A model generated the notes under the pieces. The model did no database searches. It saw only the letters and a program-made list of their open reading frames with translations, and was not told the origin of the DNA. A program made the position numbers and the translations under genes. Below are positions 9,699 through 19,277 of a stretch of DNA of 64,000 nt, one piece after another. The DNA comes from Perspicuibacillus lycopersici (lineage in GTDB: Bacteria > Bacillota > Bacilli > Bacillales > Caldibacillaceae): assembly GCF_025660475.1 (NCBI RefSeq), contig NZ_JAOUSF010000003.1:186001-250000 (forward strand), in the 5' to 3' direction. Every line of letters starts with the position of its first letter. The first letter of the stretch is position 1.

Positions 9699-10505
9699 TT
9701 AATCTAATATATTTTCCAGTCCGTAAACATACTCATTTAGCTTCATTACCGTTTCTACTGATACTTTCACACCTGTCATAAAGGATGCACGATCATATGA
9801 ATCATGACGAATCGTTAAAGATTCTCCAGTTGAACCAAACAGCACTTGCTGATGGGCAATTAGTCCAGGTAAGCGCACACTATGTATATGCATTCCATCA
9901 AACTCGGCACCTCGAGCACCTTGTAATTTTTCAACCTCATTCGGATGTCCTTGTTTTTTTGCTTCTCTTTGAACTTGAATCATTTCAGCCGTTTTAATAG
10001 CGGTCCCGCTAGGAGCATCGAGTTTATTATCATGATGCATTTCTATTATTTCTACGTCCGTGAAATACTTTGCTGCCATTTGTGAGAATTTCATCATCAA
10101 CACCGCACCAATTGCAAAGTTTGGTGCAATAATGCATCCGAGCTGCTTGTCCTTTGCCAGCATTTTTAGTTCTTCTAACTCTGCTTGTGACATTCCGGTC
10201 GTGCCAATAATTGGTCTAACTCCATAATTTAATGCCGTTTTTGCATGTTGAAAAGCTGCTTCCGGAACCGTTAAATCAATAAGTACATCTGGTTTTGTAT
10301 CCTGTAAGCATACAGCAATATCCGTATATACCTTACTGTTATTATCCGTTACGGAAGATAGTACATCTGATAGATTTTTTCCTTCATTGATTCGGTCAAT
10401 TACTCCAACAAGCTGAAAATTTTCCACTCCGGTAACCATCTTCACTGCTTCTAGCCCCATTCTTCCACGAGGACCAGCAATAACAATTTTTGTTAATTTA
10501 CTCAT
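9699..10505 (-). CDS. dapB: 4-hydroxy-tetrahydrodipicolinate reductase
   Basis: DapB catalyses the NAD(P)H-dependent reduction step in lysine, diaminopimelate and, in spore formers, dipicolinate synthesis. The 268-residue protein has the Rossmann motif IAGPRGRMG at residues 7-15, GTTGMS near 100, and the catalytic/substrate motif [15 protein letters not shown] near 157. The start at 10505 has AAGGAG nine bases upstream and overlaps the end of ypjD by eight bases. Order ypjD-dapB-mgsA matches B. subtilis. Confidence 0.95.
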   Translation of the reverse strand: MSKLTKIVIAGPRGRMGLEAVKMVTGVENFQLVGVIDRINEGKNLSDVLSSVTDNNSKVYTDIAVCLQDTKPDVLIDLTVPEAAFQHAKTALNYGVRPIIGTTGMSQAELEELKMLAKDKQLGCIIAPNFAIGAVLMMKFSQMAAKYFTDVEIIEMHHDNKLDAPSGTAIKTAEMIQVQREAKKQGHPNEVEKLQGARGAEFDGMHIHSVRLPGLIAHQQVLFGSTGESLTIRHDSYDRASFMTGVKVSVETVMKLNEYVYGLENILD

Positions 10506-10842
10506 GAATATCTTCTCCTTCAATTCTTGTCCAACGATCACTGTCTCTAGTGTTGAATTTATCCATCACTCGATTATGCGCTTGTTCTAAATCAATTCCT
10601 AGCGAATTGGCAAAACATATTAATACAAATAACATATCCCCTAATTCTTCTTCCACTGTTTTTACTTCTTCTGTTGGCTTTTTTGGTTTTTCTCCATAAT
10701 AATGATTTACTTCACGAGCTAGTTCTCCAAGCTCTTCTGTCATTCTCGCAACCAATGCTAATGGACTAAAATATCCTTCTTTAAACTGACCTATGTATTT
10801 ATCCACTTCCTGTTGTAAATCTTGCATTGTCTTCGTAGCCAA
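10498..10842 (-). CDS. ypjD: MazG-like nucleotide pyrophosphohydrolase YpjD
   Basis: A 114-residue all-alpha NTP pyrophosphohydrolase. Magnesium-binding acidic motifs are visible: [10 protein letters not shown] near residue 38 and EEELGDMLF near 66, the E-E-x-x-E and E-x-x-D pattern of MazG/dUTPase-type proteins. It probably hydrolyses non-canonical nucleoside triphosphates; the substrate cannot be read from sequence. The best start is TTG at 10842, six bases after AGAGGTG; the next ATG is five codons further in and too far from the site. It overlaps dapB. Confidence 0.85.
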   Translation of the reverse strand: MATKTMQDLQQEVDKYIGQFKEGYFSPLALVARMTEELGELAREVNHYYGEKPKKPTEEVKTVEEELGDMLFVLICFANSLGIDLEQAHNRVMDKFNTRDSDRWTRIEGEDIHE

Positions 10843-11108
10843 AATCTTCACCTCTTTATTACTGCTATTACTATCATCATATCACAAATGTGTTACCCAA
10901 CAATATGATACATCTGATGAAATTGCGATTACAATTATTTTCTCAAGGAAACTCTAGACAATTTGTATATTCTAGTGTAACAATAGCAACGATAAAAGAA
11001 AGAAACGATACTCCTTCATTGCTATCAATAAGATGCATTCTGTATAATGGAATCGTGTCACTGGAACTTTGGCACTTCTTAATTTGTGATAAGAAAGGAA
11101 TATTCTAC

Positions 11109-11981
11109 ATGATATTTGGTCTTAAATTTAAAAATATTTTATTTATTTTACTAGGATCTGCCATTTTTTCTTTTGGAATTGTTCATTTTAATATGCAGAA
11201 TAGCTTAGCAGAGGGCGGATTTACTGGAATAACCTTGTTATTATATTTCCTCTTTGAAATTAAACCTTCCATAACTAACCTCCTACTTAATATTCCTGTA
11301 TTTATACTTGGATGGAAATATTTAGGAAGGAATACATTTTTATATACGATTATTGGTACTGTTGCTGTTTCATTATTTTTAGAGGTATTCCAGCGCTACC
11401 AAATAAAAGTACCATTAGAAGGCGACATGATATTAGTTGCTATTTTTGCTGGTCTTTTTATCGGTGTTGGACTAGGAATTATTTTTCGGTATGGAGGAAC
11501 AACCGGTGGCGTCGATATTATTGCACGCCTTGTTCAAAAATTTGTCGGCTGGTCGATGGGAAAAACGATGCTCCTATTTGATGCATGCGTAATCACCCTG
11601 TCACTCATTACATATTTATCTTTACGGCAAGCAGCCTATACATTGATTGCGGTCTTTATCGGGGCAAGAGTAATTGATTTTATCCAAGAAGGTGCATATT
11701 CCGCCCGTGGTGCGATTATCATTTCTGATTCCTATGAAGAGATCGGCAATAAAATTTGCAATGAATTGAATCGTGGAATAACCGTTTTAGATGGACATGG
11801 TTTCTATTCTAAGCAAGCAAAAAATGTTCTCTATTGTATTGTTGGTAAAAACGAGCTACGGACATTAAAAAATTTAATTACAAGTGTGGACCCCCATGCA
11901 TTTGTTTCAATAACGTTTGTAAATGATGTTATGGGAGAAGGATTTACTTTAGACGAAAACAAAAATCCGATTGAACATTAA
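11109..11981 (+). CDS. ypjC: YitT-family membrane protein, YpjC-like
   Basis: A 290-residue protein with five to six hydrophobic segments in the first ~170 residues (YitT/DUF161 region) and a soluble C-terminal DUF2179 domain with GITVLDGHGFYS near 205 and DPHAFVSITFVNDVMGEGF near 255. Function in the family is unknown. The open frame extends 73 codons upstream, but AAAGGAAT before the ATG at 11109 and the family length support this start. It is on the plus strand, divergent from ypjD-dapB-mgsA, and ends at a shared terminator. Confidence 0.85.
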   Translation: MIFGLKFKNILFILLGSAIFSFGIVHFNMQNSLAEGGFTGITLLLYFLFEIKPSITNLLLNIPVFILGWKYLGRNTFLYTIIGTVAVSLFLEVFQRYQIKVPLEGDMILVAIFAGLFIGVGLGIIFRYGGTTGGVDIIARLVQKFVGWSMGKTMLLFDACVITLSLITYLSLRQAAYTLIAVFIGARVIDFIQEGAYSARGAIIISDSYEEIGNKICNELNRGITVLDGHGFYSKQAKNVLYCIVGKNELRTLKNLITSVDPHAFVSITFVNDVMGEGFTLDENKNPIEH

Positions 11982-12016
11982 TTCCATTTCTTGCGACAAA
12001 TGAAACAGAAATAAAC

Positions 12017-12048
12017 AAACAGAGCTGGATCACTATCCAGCTCTGTTT
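12017..12048. terminator. Bidirectional terminator between ypjC and the zinc peptidase gene
   Basis: Fourteen-base stem (AAACAGAGCTGGAT with ATCCAGCTCTGTTT), loop CACT. It sits between converging genes and can end transcription on both strands; the T runs are short. Confidence 0.75.
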
Positions 12049-12055
12049 CTATTCA

Positions 12056-12739
12056 TTAATCCTCACTATTATTCAAACCGACATACATTAATACGAAACG
12101 AAGGAGCTCCATTAATGCTACAGCTGCTGCCGCAACATAGGTTAGAGCTGCTGCATTTAATACCTTTTTCGCTCCACGTTCTTCATCATTGCGAATAATA
12201 CCAAGTGAAACCACTTGATCCATTGCACGACTTGAAGCATTAAATTCTACCGGAAGTGTTACTACTTGGAATAATACTGCTAACGCCATAAAGATAATCC
12301 CTAAAAGCGCTAATTTTGTCATTCCGAAAAAGAAGCCGGCAATTAAGAAAAAGTACGATGCATTGGAACCGAATGTAGCAATTGGAACTAATGAAGATCG
12401 CAAGCGTAAAAAGGCATATTCCTGTTGGTCCTGAATCGCATGACCAACTTCATGAGCAGCAACAGCAGTAGCTGCTAATGAATTCCCATGATAGTTTGCA
12501 GATGACAGACGTACCACTTTTGATCTTGGATCGTAATGATCACTTAAGAAGCCTCTTTGTTCTTCAATAGCAACATCATATAACCCATTGGAGTCTAAAA
12601 TTCTTCTTGCAACTTCTGCCCCAGTCATATTTGTTGAGTTCGGGACTTTTGAATAGTTGTTATAGGAACTTTTCACTCGCATACTTGCCCAAATTGGTAT
12701 GATCGTAATTAATAAGAAGTAAACGATAAAGCTAGCCAT
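12056..12739 (-). CDS. Membrane zinc metallopeptidase, YugP-like
   Basis: A 227-residue membrane protein. An N-terminal transmembrane helix (residues 3-19) is followed by a cytoplasmic or membrane-associated domain with the zinc-binding motif AAHEVGHAIQD near residue 93, then hydrophobic segments near 125-165 and 195-220. This is the layout of the zinc peptidase family that includes B. subtilis YugP; its substrates are not known. ATG start behind GGGAGGG. It lies between ypjC and ypjB; no operon partner is obvious. Confidence 0.82.
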   Translation of the reverse strand: MASFIVYFLLITIIPIWASMRVKSSYNNYSKVPNSTNMTGAEVARRILDSNGLYDVAIEEQRGFLSDHYDPRSKVVRLSSANYHGNSLAATAVAAHEVGHAIQDQQEYAFLRLRSSLVPIATFGSNASYFFLIAGFFFGMTKLALLGIIFMALAVLFQVVTLPVEFNASSRAMDQVVSLGIIRNDEERGAKKVLNAAALTYVAAAAVALMELLRFVLMYVGLNNSED

Positions 12740-12799
12740 TTAGACCCTCCCAATATTATATATCTTTTTACAAAATAATATATAAAAGTAGACCATCTG

Positions 12800-13603
12800 T
12801 CAATTTTTATGTTCCTTTTCAAATTGCTGTTTGCTTTCTTTTTCTGCTTTAAATTTCCGCCATCCAACATAGGATAATGTCAGTATAATAATTCCGCCAG
12901 TTGATATAATTACCCACCATAACGATGGATCTGCTTCATCCTCATCTACATTTTCAAATAATGATTCTAAATTCGTTTGTAATGCTTCCATTTCCTTTAT
13001 GCCATCCGCGCTAGCAAATAGCTCATCGGAATATTGCTGAATGTATTGAATTTGTGCATCAAGCTGTTGTACCTTTTCCACTGACACATCTAATTTTATA
13101 CTTGGATAAATGACCTCATAGAGACTCAGGAATGCGTTTAACTGATCATAAAAATGAGCAGTGTCGCCATCCATCACGGCAGCCTTCACCGTTTGGAACG
13201 ATGCCATTACAGGTTGTTCCATTGCTGTCCATAATGGCTCGTATTCCGTTGCCACTGCATCAACGGCTAATCGCATCTTCGTTAAACTGTTTACTAATTC
13301 ACCCTCTGTAAAATCTTCATTCGTAATAATTTTCGATGCCTCTGTTACCGAAAGCTGAAGAATTCTCCACTCATCCATCGTTAAGGAAAGTGCATAATAA
13401 GAATTATCATTTAATAGATTCTCAAATTTTTCGAGAATTATTTTCGTATCATCATATCGCTCGGATTTTGTTAATTGAAGGGCTTCATCTGCCAATTGAT
13501 CCATTAATGAAAGTGTATTCCCAGTTTGGTTTGTCACTGCTTCTGCATCGCTCGGTTGAATAATAAATAATATCGTTAACAATAGTACAACAATTTTTCG
13601 CAT
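12800..13603 (-). CDS. ypjB: Sporulation protein YpjB
   Basis: A 267-residue protein with a cleavable-type signal sequence (residues 3-20), a helical extracytoplasmic domain, one transmembrane helix near residues 227-248 (VIISTGGIIILTLSYVGW) and a lysine-rich cytoplasmic tail. This matches B. subtilis YpjB in length, topology and place next to ypjA and qcrABC. A sporulation role is known only from family annotation. The ATG follows a purine-rich GGGGGACAAGGG site. Confidence 0.82.
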   Translation of the reverse strand: MRKIVVLLLTILFIIQPSDAEAVTNQTGNTLSLMDQLADEALQLTKSERYDDTKIILEKFENLLNDNSYYALSLTMDEWRILQLSVTEASKIITNEDFTEGELVNSLTKMRLAVDAVATEYEPLWTAMEQPVMASFQTVKAAVMDGDTAHFYDQLNAFLSLYEVIYPSIKLDVSVEKVQQLDAQIQYIQQYSDELFASADGIKEMEALQTNLESLFENVDEDEADPSLWWVIISTGGIIILTLSYVGWRKFKAEKESKQQFEKEHKN

Positions 13604-13673
13604 TACCCTTGTCCCCCTTCATATTCCTACTAAAATGTATGATAGAGTGGACAAGAGTAGACCATAATTTCAA

Positions 13674-14270
13674 TTAAAAAGGCAAAGTCAATATCTTTCG
13701 GTTCTTCCTAATTCCCAAATAATAAGCAAGCCCAATAGAAAAAATACTTAACCAAAATGTAAAATAGCCAATTTGTGGGACAAACTGATTTAAATCACGA
13801 TAACTTGGATACATAAAAAAGACGTAATCAATGATATCGTTATGTAAGGTCCAAATTGCCGCAATTACGATATGCTTCAATTTTAAACGGTAAAATGGGG
13901 AATAAAGTATTCCTTGGAGTGCCATCGCAAAATGGGATGCAATTAGCATATAGCCTTCCCATGGTAAATAGCCAGTTACAATAAGGGTTAAAATATTCAT
14001 TACAACTGCCCATATTCCATATTTAAATAAAGTAATAACGGCTAGCGCTTCGACTAGTGGCCAATTTGTTTTCATTAAAAACGCTATTATTACAAATACA
14101 AAAAACAAACTTGCAGTAGGGCTATCTGGAACAAAAATTAAAAATTTTGCTGGCGTTTCCGCTAATTGATAACCATACCAAATATAACCGTATATCGTAC
14201 CGACAATATTAATGATTAATAGTAGAGATAAAAAACTTTTACGCGTGAGCATATAGTATATTTTCGCCAA
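13674..14270 (-). CDS. ypjA: DUF1405 membrane protein YpjA
   Basis: A 198-residue integral membrane protein with about six hydrophobic segments and family-conserved stretches FVPDSPTASLFF near 46, KYGIWAVVMN near 84, MLIASH near 106 and LHNDIIDY near 140. Function unknown. The start is TTG at 14270, six bases after GAGGTG; an upstream GTG is part of that site. It lies between qcrC (about 110 bases upstream, separated by a terminator) and ypjB. Confidence 0.85.
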   Translation of the reverse strand: MAKIYYMLTRKSFLSLLLIINIVGTIYGYIWYGYQLAETPAKFLIFVPDSPTASLFFVFVIIAFLMKTNWPLVEALAVITLFKYGIWAVVMNILTLIVTGYLPWEGYMLIASHFAMALQGILYSPFYRLKLKHIVIAAIWTLHNDIIDYVFFMYPSYRDLNQFVPQIGYFTFWLSIFSIGLAYYLGIRKNRKILTLPF

Positions 14271-14354
14271 TACTTTCACCTCAATGCTATTATATACGTT
14301 CTTATGAAAATAAAAAAATACAAATCATTGCATAGGACAAATTACTTAGCAAAC

Positions 14355-14382
14355 AAAAAAACTGGCGATAGTTCGCCAGTTT
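14355..14382 (-). terminator. Intrinsic terminator of qcrABC
   Basis: Stem AAACTGGCGA/TCGCCAGTTT with four-base loop and a T run on the minus strand; it begins within the qcrC stop region. Confidence 0.85.
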
Positions 14383-15152
14383 TATTTATCTGCTTCAATA
14401 CTTTTTATAAAGTCTGCTAATTGTTGAAGCTCTTCGTCTGTACCTTTAAATAATCCTGGAGGCATATCTCCGAAACCATTTACAGCGATGTCCTTAATTT
14501 CATCAGCTGTTTTTTCCGTTCCAACTAATTGCGGACCAGTTAACCCTTCTAAATTGCCCCCATGACAGCCTAAGCAACCATTTGCTTCCATGACCTTGTA
14601 TCCAGGATCTTCTTTATCAACTTCTACAACTTCCTTTATTTCACCTTGGCGTTTTGCTGCTTCCCAGTCATGATGCGCAGCAGCTTGCCATGTTAAATAA
14701 AATACAGCAGCGATTCCTAAAAGCATGAATCCAGTAGCAAGTGGACGTTTAAAAGGTCGTCTCTCTGGACCACGATCAAGAAAAGGAGCTAACAATAAAG
14801 AGCCAAATGCTAGGCCAGGAATAACCATTGCCCCTAGAATATTGTATGGACCAGATGTAAATGTATATTTTAATAGTTGATATAGAAATAGAAAATACCA
14901 GTCTGGCATTGGAATATAGGTTGTATCAGTAGGATCGGCAATTCTCTCTAACGGCGGCGCTTCAGCTGCTGTCAGGCAAAGAAAACCAGCTAAGAATACG
15001 GCACCTACCATCCATTCTTTAAGCAAAAAATCAGGATAAAAGGCTTCTGTTTTCCCTGGATACTCAGAGTAATCCTTCGGAATATTTGGTTTTCTTCCAT
15101 TAATCGGAATCCGAGAATCACCTACAAACTTCATTCCTTTTCCTCTATGCAT
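14382..15152 (-). CDS. qcrC: Menaquinol:cytochrome c reductase, cytochrome c subunit QcrC
   Basis: Third subunit of the bc-type complex that passes electrons from menaquinol to cytochrome c. The 256-residue protein fuses a subunit IV-like membrane part (transmembrane segments near 48, 105 and 140) to a C-terminal cytochrome c domain with heme motif CLGCH near residue 192 and a late methionine in GDMPPG near 228. It begins MHRGKGMKFVGDSR like B. subtilis QcrC; the ATG six bases upstream is an alternative, both behind AAGGAGG. Maturation would need the ResABC system encoded later in the window. Confidence 0.95.
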   Translation of the reverse strand: MHRGKGMKFVGDSRIPINGRKPNIPKDYSEYPGKTEAFYPDFLLKEWMVGAVFLAGFLCLTAAEAPPLERIADPTDTTYIPMPDWYFLFLYQLLKYTFTSGPYNILGAMVIPGLAFGSLLLAPFLDRGPERRPFKRPLATGFMLLGIAAVFYLTWQAAAHHDWEAAKRQGEIKEVVEVDKEDPGYKVMEANGCLGCHGGNLEGLTGPQLVGTEKTADEIKDIAVNGFGDMPPGLFKGTDEELQQLADFIKSIEADK

Positions 15153-15232
15153 GAACATTCCCCCTCCTTCGTTCAATAAAGTACCGTTCGAAAGCTTTCC
15201 ACCTAATCACTATGTAAATAGGAAAAAACGAC

Positions 15233-15907
15233 TTACAACGGACCAGAAATCCCTTGTTTACGAATCATTAAAAAGTGCGCTCCAATTAATCCTAATAATA
15301 CTGCTGGTAGGAAGAATACGTGTATTGCAAAGAAACGAGTTAGTGTTTGTGCACCTGTAATGTACTCGTCCCCAGCAATTAAAGTTTTCAAAACATCACC
15401 AATCAATGGTGTTGATTGAACAATGTCAAGTGTAACTTTAGTTGCGAATAACGCTTTCATATCCCATGGTAATAAATACCCTGTCAAGCCAAGTCCTAAC
15501 ATAACAAAGAAAATTAATACCCCAACTATCCAGTTTAATTCTCTTGGCTTTTTATATGCCCCTTGGAAAAATACCCGTAAAGTATGTAGAAACATCATGA
15601 CAATAACAATACTTGCACCCCAGTGATGCATCCCGCGAACAATCTGTCCAAACGCAACTTGATTTTGTAAATAATATACAGATTCCCAAGCGCGTTCGAT
15701 ATCCGGTACATAATACATTGTTAAAAACATACCAGATAAAATTTGAATAACAACAACAAAAAACGTTAAGCCGCCAAAGCAGTAAACAAATGCTGAAAAA
15801 TGATGGGCAGGATTTACATGCTCAGGTACTTCATGATCTGCGATATCCCGCCATAAAGGGGTAATATCCAGACGTTCGTCAATCCAATCATATACCTTGT
15901 TTAACAA
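15233..15907 (-). CDS. qcrB: Menaquinol:cytochrome c reductase, cytochrome b6-like subunit QcrB
   Basis: Membrane cytochrome b of the bc complex, 224 residues, the same length as B. subtilis QcrB. Four transmembrane helices carry the paired heme-ligand histidines (in GMHHWGAS and FLHTLRVF near 92-110, and AIHVFFLP plus GAHFLMIRK near 190-215). The start is TTG at 15907 behind a G-rich site (GAGGGGGGG); the resulting N-terminus MLNKVYDWIDERLDITP matches the family exactly. It follows qcrA after three bases. Confidence 0.96.
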   Translation of the reverse strand: MLNKVYDWIDERLDITPLWRDIADHEVPEHVNPAHHFSAFVYCFGGLTFFVVVIQILSGMFLTMYYVPDIERAWESVYYLQNQVAFGQIVRGMHHWGASIVIVMMFLHTLRVFFQGAYKKPRELNWIVGVLIFFVMLGLGLTGYLLPWDMKALFATKVTLDIVQSTPLIGDVLKTLIAGDEYITGAQTLTRFFAIHVFFLPAVLLGLIGAHFLMIRKQGISGPL

Positions 15908-15910
15908 GAA

Positions 15911-16423
15911 TTACGCCCCCCCTCTAGGTTTTGCACGCATACTTAAATATAAAACACCGTCTTTTATTTCGTAATCATAACGATCCAATGGTCCCCTCGG
16001 TGGAGTCCCTTTTACATTTGTTCCATCCTTTTCATATCGTCCAAAATGACATGGGCAATAGAATTGATTCGGGAACTCTTCATTTCCATTCCAGTTAACT
16101 GTACAACCTAAATGCTTACAAATAGGCGATAGGGCAATAATATCTCCATTATTATCCTTATACACCCATGCAGATTGCGTTACTTGGGATTCATACCAGC
16201 CATCTTGTTGATCAAATTTAAAATCAACACGTTGTGGTTCATTTGTAATTTCTGATTCTTTTAATCCTGTTGCAATTAAATCTCCCCCAGCTTTCGCCTG
16301 TAATGCAGGATCGACCGCGAAACGTAACATCGGCATCACTGTACCAGCAGCCATGAAACCGCCTACACCCATAAGCGTATACGTTAGGAATTGACGTCTA
16401 GTCACTCGCTGTTTGTCACTCAT
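15911..16423 (-). CDS. qcrA: Menaquinol:cytochrome c reductase, Rieske iron-sulfur subunit QcrA
   Basis: The 170-residue Rieske protein has a twin-arginine signal-anchor (TRRQFLTYTLMGVGG at 8-22) and the [2Fe-2S] ligands in CKHLGC near residue 103 and CPCHFGRY near 123, where cysteine and histidine pairs bind the cluster. It takes electrons from menaquinol on the outer face of the membrane. First gene of qcrABC, preceded by its own promoter with repeated elements at 16481-16516. Confidence 0.96.
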   Translation of the reverse strand: MSDKQRVTRRQFLTYTLMGVGGFMAAGTVMPMLRFAVDPALQAKAGGDLIATGLKESEITNEPQRVDFKFDQQDGWYESQVTQSAWVYKDNNGDIIALSPICKHLGCTVNWNGNEEFPNQFYCPCHFGRYEKDGTNVKGTPPRGPLDRYDYEIKDGVLYLSMRAKPRGGA

Positions 16424-16487
16424 CCTTATCCCCCCTATCTAATATGTATGAAATGACCTCATATCCTATTAACAATAAGACATTATC

Positions 16488-16516
16488 ATGATATATCATT
16501 ATCATGGGAAGGTCAA
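16488..16516 (-). promoter_or_regulatory. Sigma-A promoter of qcrABC with repeated CATGATAATG elements
   Basis: Minus strand: -35 TTGACC at 16511-16516, 17-base spacer, -10 TATCAT at 16488-16493. Two direct copies of CATGATAATG, 16 bases apart (16497-16506 and 16481-16490), cover the spacer and the -10/start region, as an operator would. Confidence 0.6.
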
Positions 16517-16574
16517 TAAAATAGTAGCATTAATATAGAATATACGATAAAAAGAGAATACTTTTATAATTCAT

Positions 16575-17042
16575 TTATTGAGAAACTGCATTTTGCCATT
16601 TCATCACAAAAAGATTTAGTAATTGCTTCACTTGACCTTCAATTATAGTAGTTTTGTACTCATCTTCTAAATGTTCTAAAGGAACAGCAGGTAGCCAAAT
16701 AAATTCATTACCAGACTTTTCTAGTATAGGTTTCCAGCTTTGATCCGTACTAATAATAAACACATGTTTAAAATTACTTTTCAGCTCATTTAACCAACTA
16801 GCTAATAACTGATTTTTCCAATCATCAGATTCCGAATGGAAATAAGTGAACGCTGGTAATAGGAGAATTCTACCTTTAAATTGTTTCTCAATATTCATCG
16901 TTATCAATTGAATAAATTCATTAGCGTTTCCTGTTTCTCTGCCTTGTTCATCAAAAGCAATTGGAGTTAGTGGTACAAGGGCCGTATCAATGTATTCCTT
17001 AGATTCAAAGAATAATGCCGATTCTTTAGCTGTCCAACGCAC
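16575..17042 (-). CDS. ypiF: DUF2487 protein YpiF
   Basis: A 155-residue soluble protein without a recognised catalytic motif, matching YpiF by place (between ypiB and qcrA) and by the segment KEYIDTALVPLTPI near the N-terminus. The open frame extends 11 codons upstream, but GGAGGTGA five bases before GTG at 17042 decides the start. In Bacilli the gene travels with qcrABC; function unknown. It is separated from qcrA by about 150 bases containing the qcr promoter. Confidence 0.8.
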   Translation of the reverse strand: MRWTAKESALFFESKEYIDTALVPLTPIAFDEQGRETGNANEFIQLITMNIEKQFKGRILLLPAFTYFHSESDDWKNQLLASWLNELKSNFKHVFIISTDQSWKPILEKSGNEFIWLPAVPLEHLEDEYKTTIIEGQVKQLLNLFVMKWQNAVSQ

Positions 17043-17361
17043 AAAGTCACCTCCATTCCTATTAATGATAGCCATTCAGACTTGCAGGTAAACATAGCCC
17101 ACCTCATTACGACCAGCAGGCATTTCATCTACACAGCATATTAAAATACTTTTTCATTAGAACAAACGAAAAAAAGCTTAATTAATAGAACAATGTAAAA
17201 TTTCACATTTATCATAGCATATTAAAGAGAAGAAAAATGGATAATTTGTGAACAAATTTAAACATTTTTGTGTCTATCTATTTTATTAGTTATTATTTCC
17301 ATATTTTTTTCTTATAAGAAGTACACTAGTCAACGAACTAGAGCTTAACCATAAGGTAAAC
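17043..17361. other. Upstream region of ypiF
   Basis: About 320 AT-rich bases with no gene. It holds the ypiF promoter and dyad listed below, and a single TTCACAA half-site near 17244. Confidence 0.5.
17192..17219 (-). promoter_or_regulatory. Extended -10 promoter with an 18-bp dyad, upstream of ypiF
   Basis: Minus strand: TGC-TATGAT extended -10 at 17211-17219, followed at once by the near-perfect palindrome AATGTGAAATTTTACATT (17192-17209). The dyad sits over the expected transcription start, a repressor-like position. The -35 is weak, as usual with extended -10 promoters. Confidence 0.5.
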
Positions 17362-17389
17362 AAAAAAACACCTTGTCAATTCAAGGTGC
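17362..17389 (-). terminator. Intrinsic terminator of ypiA-ypiB
   Basis: Stem GCACCTTG/CAAGGTGT, loop AATTGA, then seven Ts on the minus strand, starting at the ypiB stop. Confidence 0.85.
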
Positions 17390-17935
17390 TTAATTATTAA
17401 TAATTTGATTCAATTCCGCTGATAATCTTAGAAATTCTGATTCGTTTTTTTCATCTAACGCCTGATCTATTTGTTTTTTTAGCTTATCTAATTGAAAATT
17501 TTTAATAGTCGTTTGCAAAAATAGATCTGCTAGTTCCCGATCCTTTTCACTTATTTGTAGAATATCAGGCATAAACGGATTACTCTCAAGAACTGCTGCA
17601 TACTGATAAGATTTATTAACTGCTTTGAACTTTAATTGGATAAAAATATCTTGATCACGATTTAATCGAATATCGTGGAACGATTTTTCCGCATCCGTAG
17701 TCATTACGGAATCTTTGTAAAAGCGAAAAGGTACATCATCCACACATTGGGTTGCCATTACAATCCCTCGAGGACAATATTCCGCATACTCTACAAAATG
17801 AACCTTTGCCATTAACTGATCATGACTCATTAAATAATTTAAGATCCATACACATTCCCGTCTTTTCAACTGGTAATGGTTTAAAAACCAACGAATGAAT
17901 TCTTTTTTCTCATTAACGGATACAGGAGTGGCCAT
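17390..17935 (-). CDS. ypiB: UPF0302 protein YpiB (ReoY-like)
   Basis: A 181-residue soluble protein with the UPF0302 stretches [24 protein letters not shown] (residues about 12-35) and [15 protein letters not shown] near 45. The Listeria homologue ReoY is a regulator of ClpCP-dependent MurA degradation, so a role in controlling peptidoglycan precursor synthesis is likely, by family only. The ATG at 17935 follows AGGAGGG; the eleven codons upstream are untranslated leader. It follows ypiA after 34 bases. Confidence 0.85.
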   Translation of the reverse strand: MATPVSVNEKKEFIRWFLNHYQLKRRECVWILNYLMSHDQLMAKVHFVEYAEYCPRGIVMATQCVDDVPFRFYKDSVMTTDAEKSFHDIRLNRDQDIFIQLKFKAVNKSYQYAAVLESNPFMPDILQISEKDRELADLFLQTTIKNFQLDKLKKQIDQALDEKNESEFLRLSAELNQIINN

Positions 17936-17969
17936 CGACTTTTCCCTCCTAATGGTTGTTAAATACAAA

Positions 17970-19235
17970 TTAATTATCGCTTGACTCCAATCTTTCTAAT
18001 ACATCGATGTACTCAACATTGGTTGGATCATTTTTTTGCAACTGTTTAAATATTTCTATAGCATCATGAATAATTCCTTCTTCTAAAAGGAAAAATCCAT
18101 AATTCTGTAAAAATTCATCATTGTTCTTTAAATAACTATATGCCTTACGATAGCTGTTTAATGCATCCGAATATCTTTCTTCTTCCCGACATGCACGTGC
18201 GAAATCCCATAACATATCTGGGTCTTCTTCGCCATCAGAAATAATCGGTTCCACAATTTCAATAATTTCATGGTACCTATCTTGGGATAATAATAATTTA
18301 TTGATTGTTAAGATTGCCTCAATGTATGTGGAATCAATTGCAATTGCTTCTCGCAAAAATTTCTCTGCATCACTTTCATTGCCAAGCTTTGCAGATATTT
18401 TTCCAGCAAAATAATGGATTTCCTTATTGAAAGGATCAGTTTTCATGCCTTTTTTTACTACCTCTATCGCATTATCCAGCTCTTCCTCATGTTCATATGC
18501 TCTTGCAAGCGGTAAATAGGCACTTCCATACTCGGGATCAAGCTCGATGACCTCTGTTAGTTTTTGGATTGCTGTTTGGTAAAGTCCTGCTTGATAAGCC
18601 GTCAAACCATAACCATATAAAACATTGATATCAAGCTTTTTGTTTAGTGCAACTTCATAATATTCCAATGCCTTTTCAAACTCACCTGCAGTCGAGTAAA
18701 CATCTGCCAGTCTTTGATTCATATTCACACCAGCAATCTCGTCCATTTCTTTCATTACTTGTTCATATTGATATACAGCTTCTGCAAATTTACCAATCGA
18801 TGCATACAATTCTGCTAATGCAAAGTGAATAACAGGTTCTTGTGGCGCCATTCGTTGTGCTTCTAAAAGTTTTTGCTCACTTACTTCAAATAAGCCGTCC
18901 ATTTGATATAAGTCCGCTTGTAGTAACAATGCCTCGATATAGGATGGATCATCTCGTGTAATCTTTTCTAATTCTAGTAATGCTTCTTCTTCTTTATCTA
19001 AATTAATGTTAATTTCAGCCAAGGAAATTAGCAGTTCCCCTTCACCGGGATAGCTTTCCAACAATTTTTGATAAAGGCTCGCAGCCTCCTCCAAAAATCC
19101 AAAATTTGCCATTTGTTCAGCTAACTCATAAATTTCATCTTCAGTACCGCTATCTTTAATCTTGTTCAATAGTTCATATGCTTTATCTAACTCACCATTT
19201 TCAAGTAATTGGATACATTGCATCATTTGGTTCAT
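17970..19235 (-). CDS. ypiA: Tetratricopeptide repeat protein YpiA
   Basis: A 421-residue protein made almost entirely of about ten to twelve TPR helical pairs; typical units include [29 protein letters not shown] and [27 protein letters not shown]. No signal or membrane segment, so it is a cytoplasmic scaffold. The size matches B. subtilis YpiA (about 423) and it is co-oriented with ypiB. Partner proteins are unknown. ATG behind AGAGGGAG. Confidence 0.88.
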   Translation of the reverse strand: MNQMMQCIQLLENGELDKAYELLNKIKDSGTEDEIYELAEQMANFGFLEEAASLYQKLLESYPGEGELLISLAEININLDKEEEALLELEKITRDDPSYIEALLLQADLYQMDGLFEVSEQKLLEAQRMAPQEPVIHFALAELYASIGKFAEAVYQYEQVMKEMDEIAGVNMNQRLADVYSTAGEFEKALEYYEVALNKKLDINVLYGYGLTAYQAGLYQTAIQKLTEVIELDPEYGSAYLPLARAYEHEEELDNAIEVVKKGMKTDPFNKEIHYFAGKISAKLGNESDAEKFLREAIAIDSTYIEAILTINKLLLSQDRYHEIIEIVEPIISDGEEDPDMLWDFARACREEERYSDALNSYRKAYSYLKNNDEFLQNYGFFLLEEGIIHDAIEIFKQLQKNDPTNVEYIDVLERLESSDN

Positions 19236-19277
19236 TAATTATTACTCCCTCTAAACGATAAATTATTACTAATATTG

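Noticed and set aside
10890..11108. 73-codon N-terminal extension of the YitT/YpjC frame
   Set aside because: The extension has no hydrophobic or family-like sequence, while AAAGGAAT and family length place the start at 11109.
17192..17250. Calling the ypiF dyad a Rex or Fnr site
   Set aside because: Half-site spacing is two bases short of TGTGA-N6-TCACA, and TTCACAA near 17244 is only a half-site.
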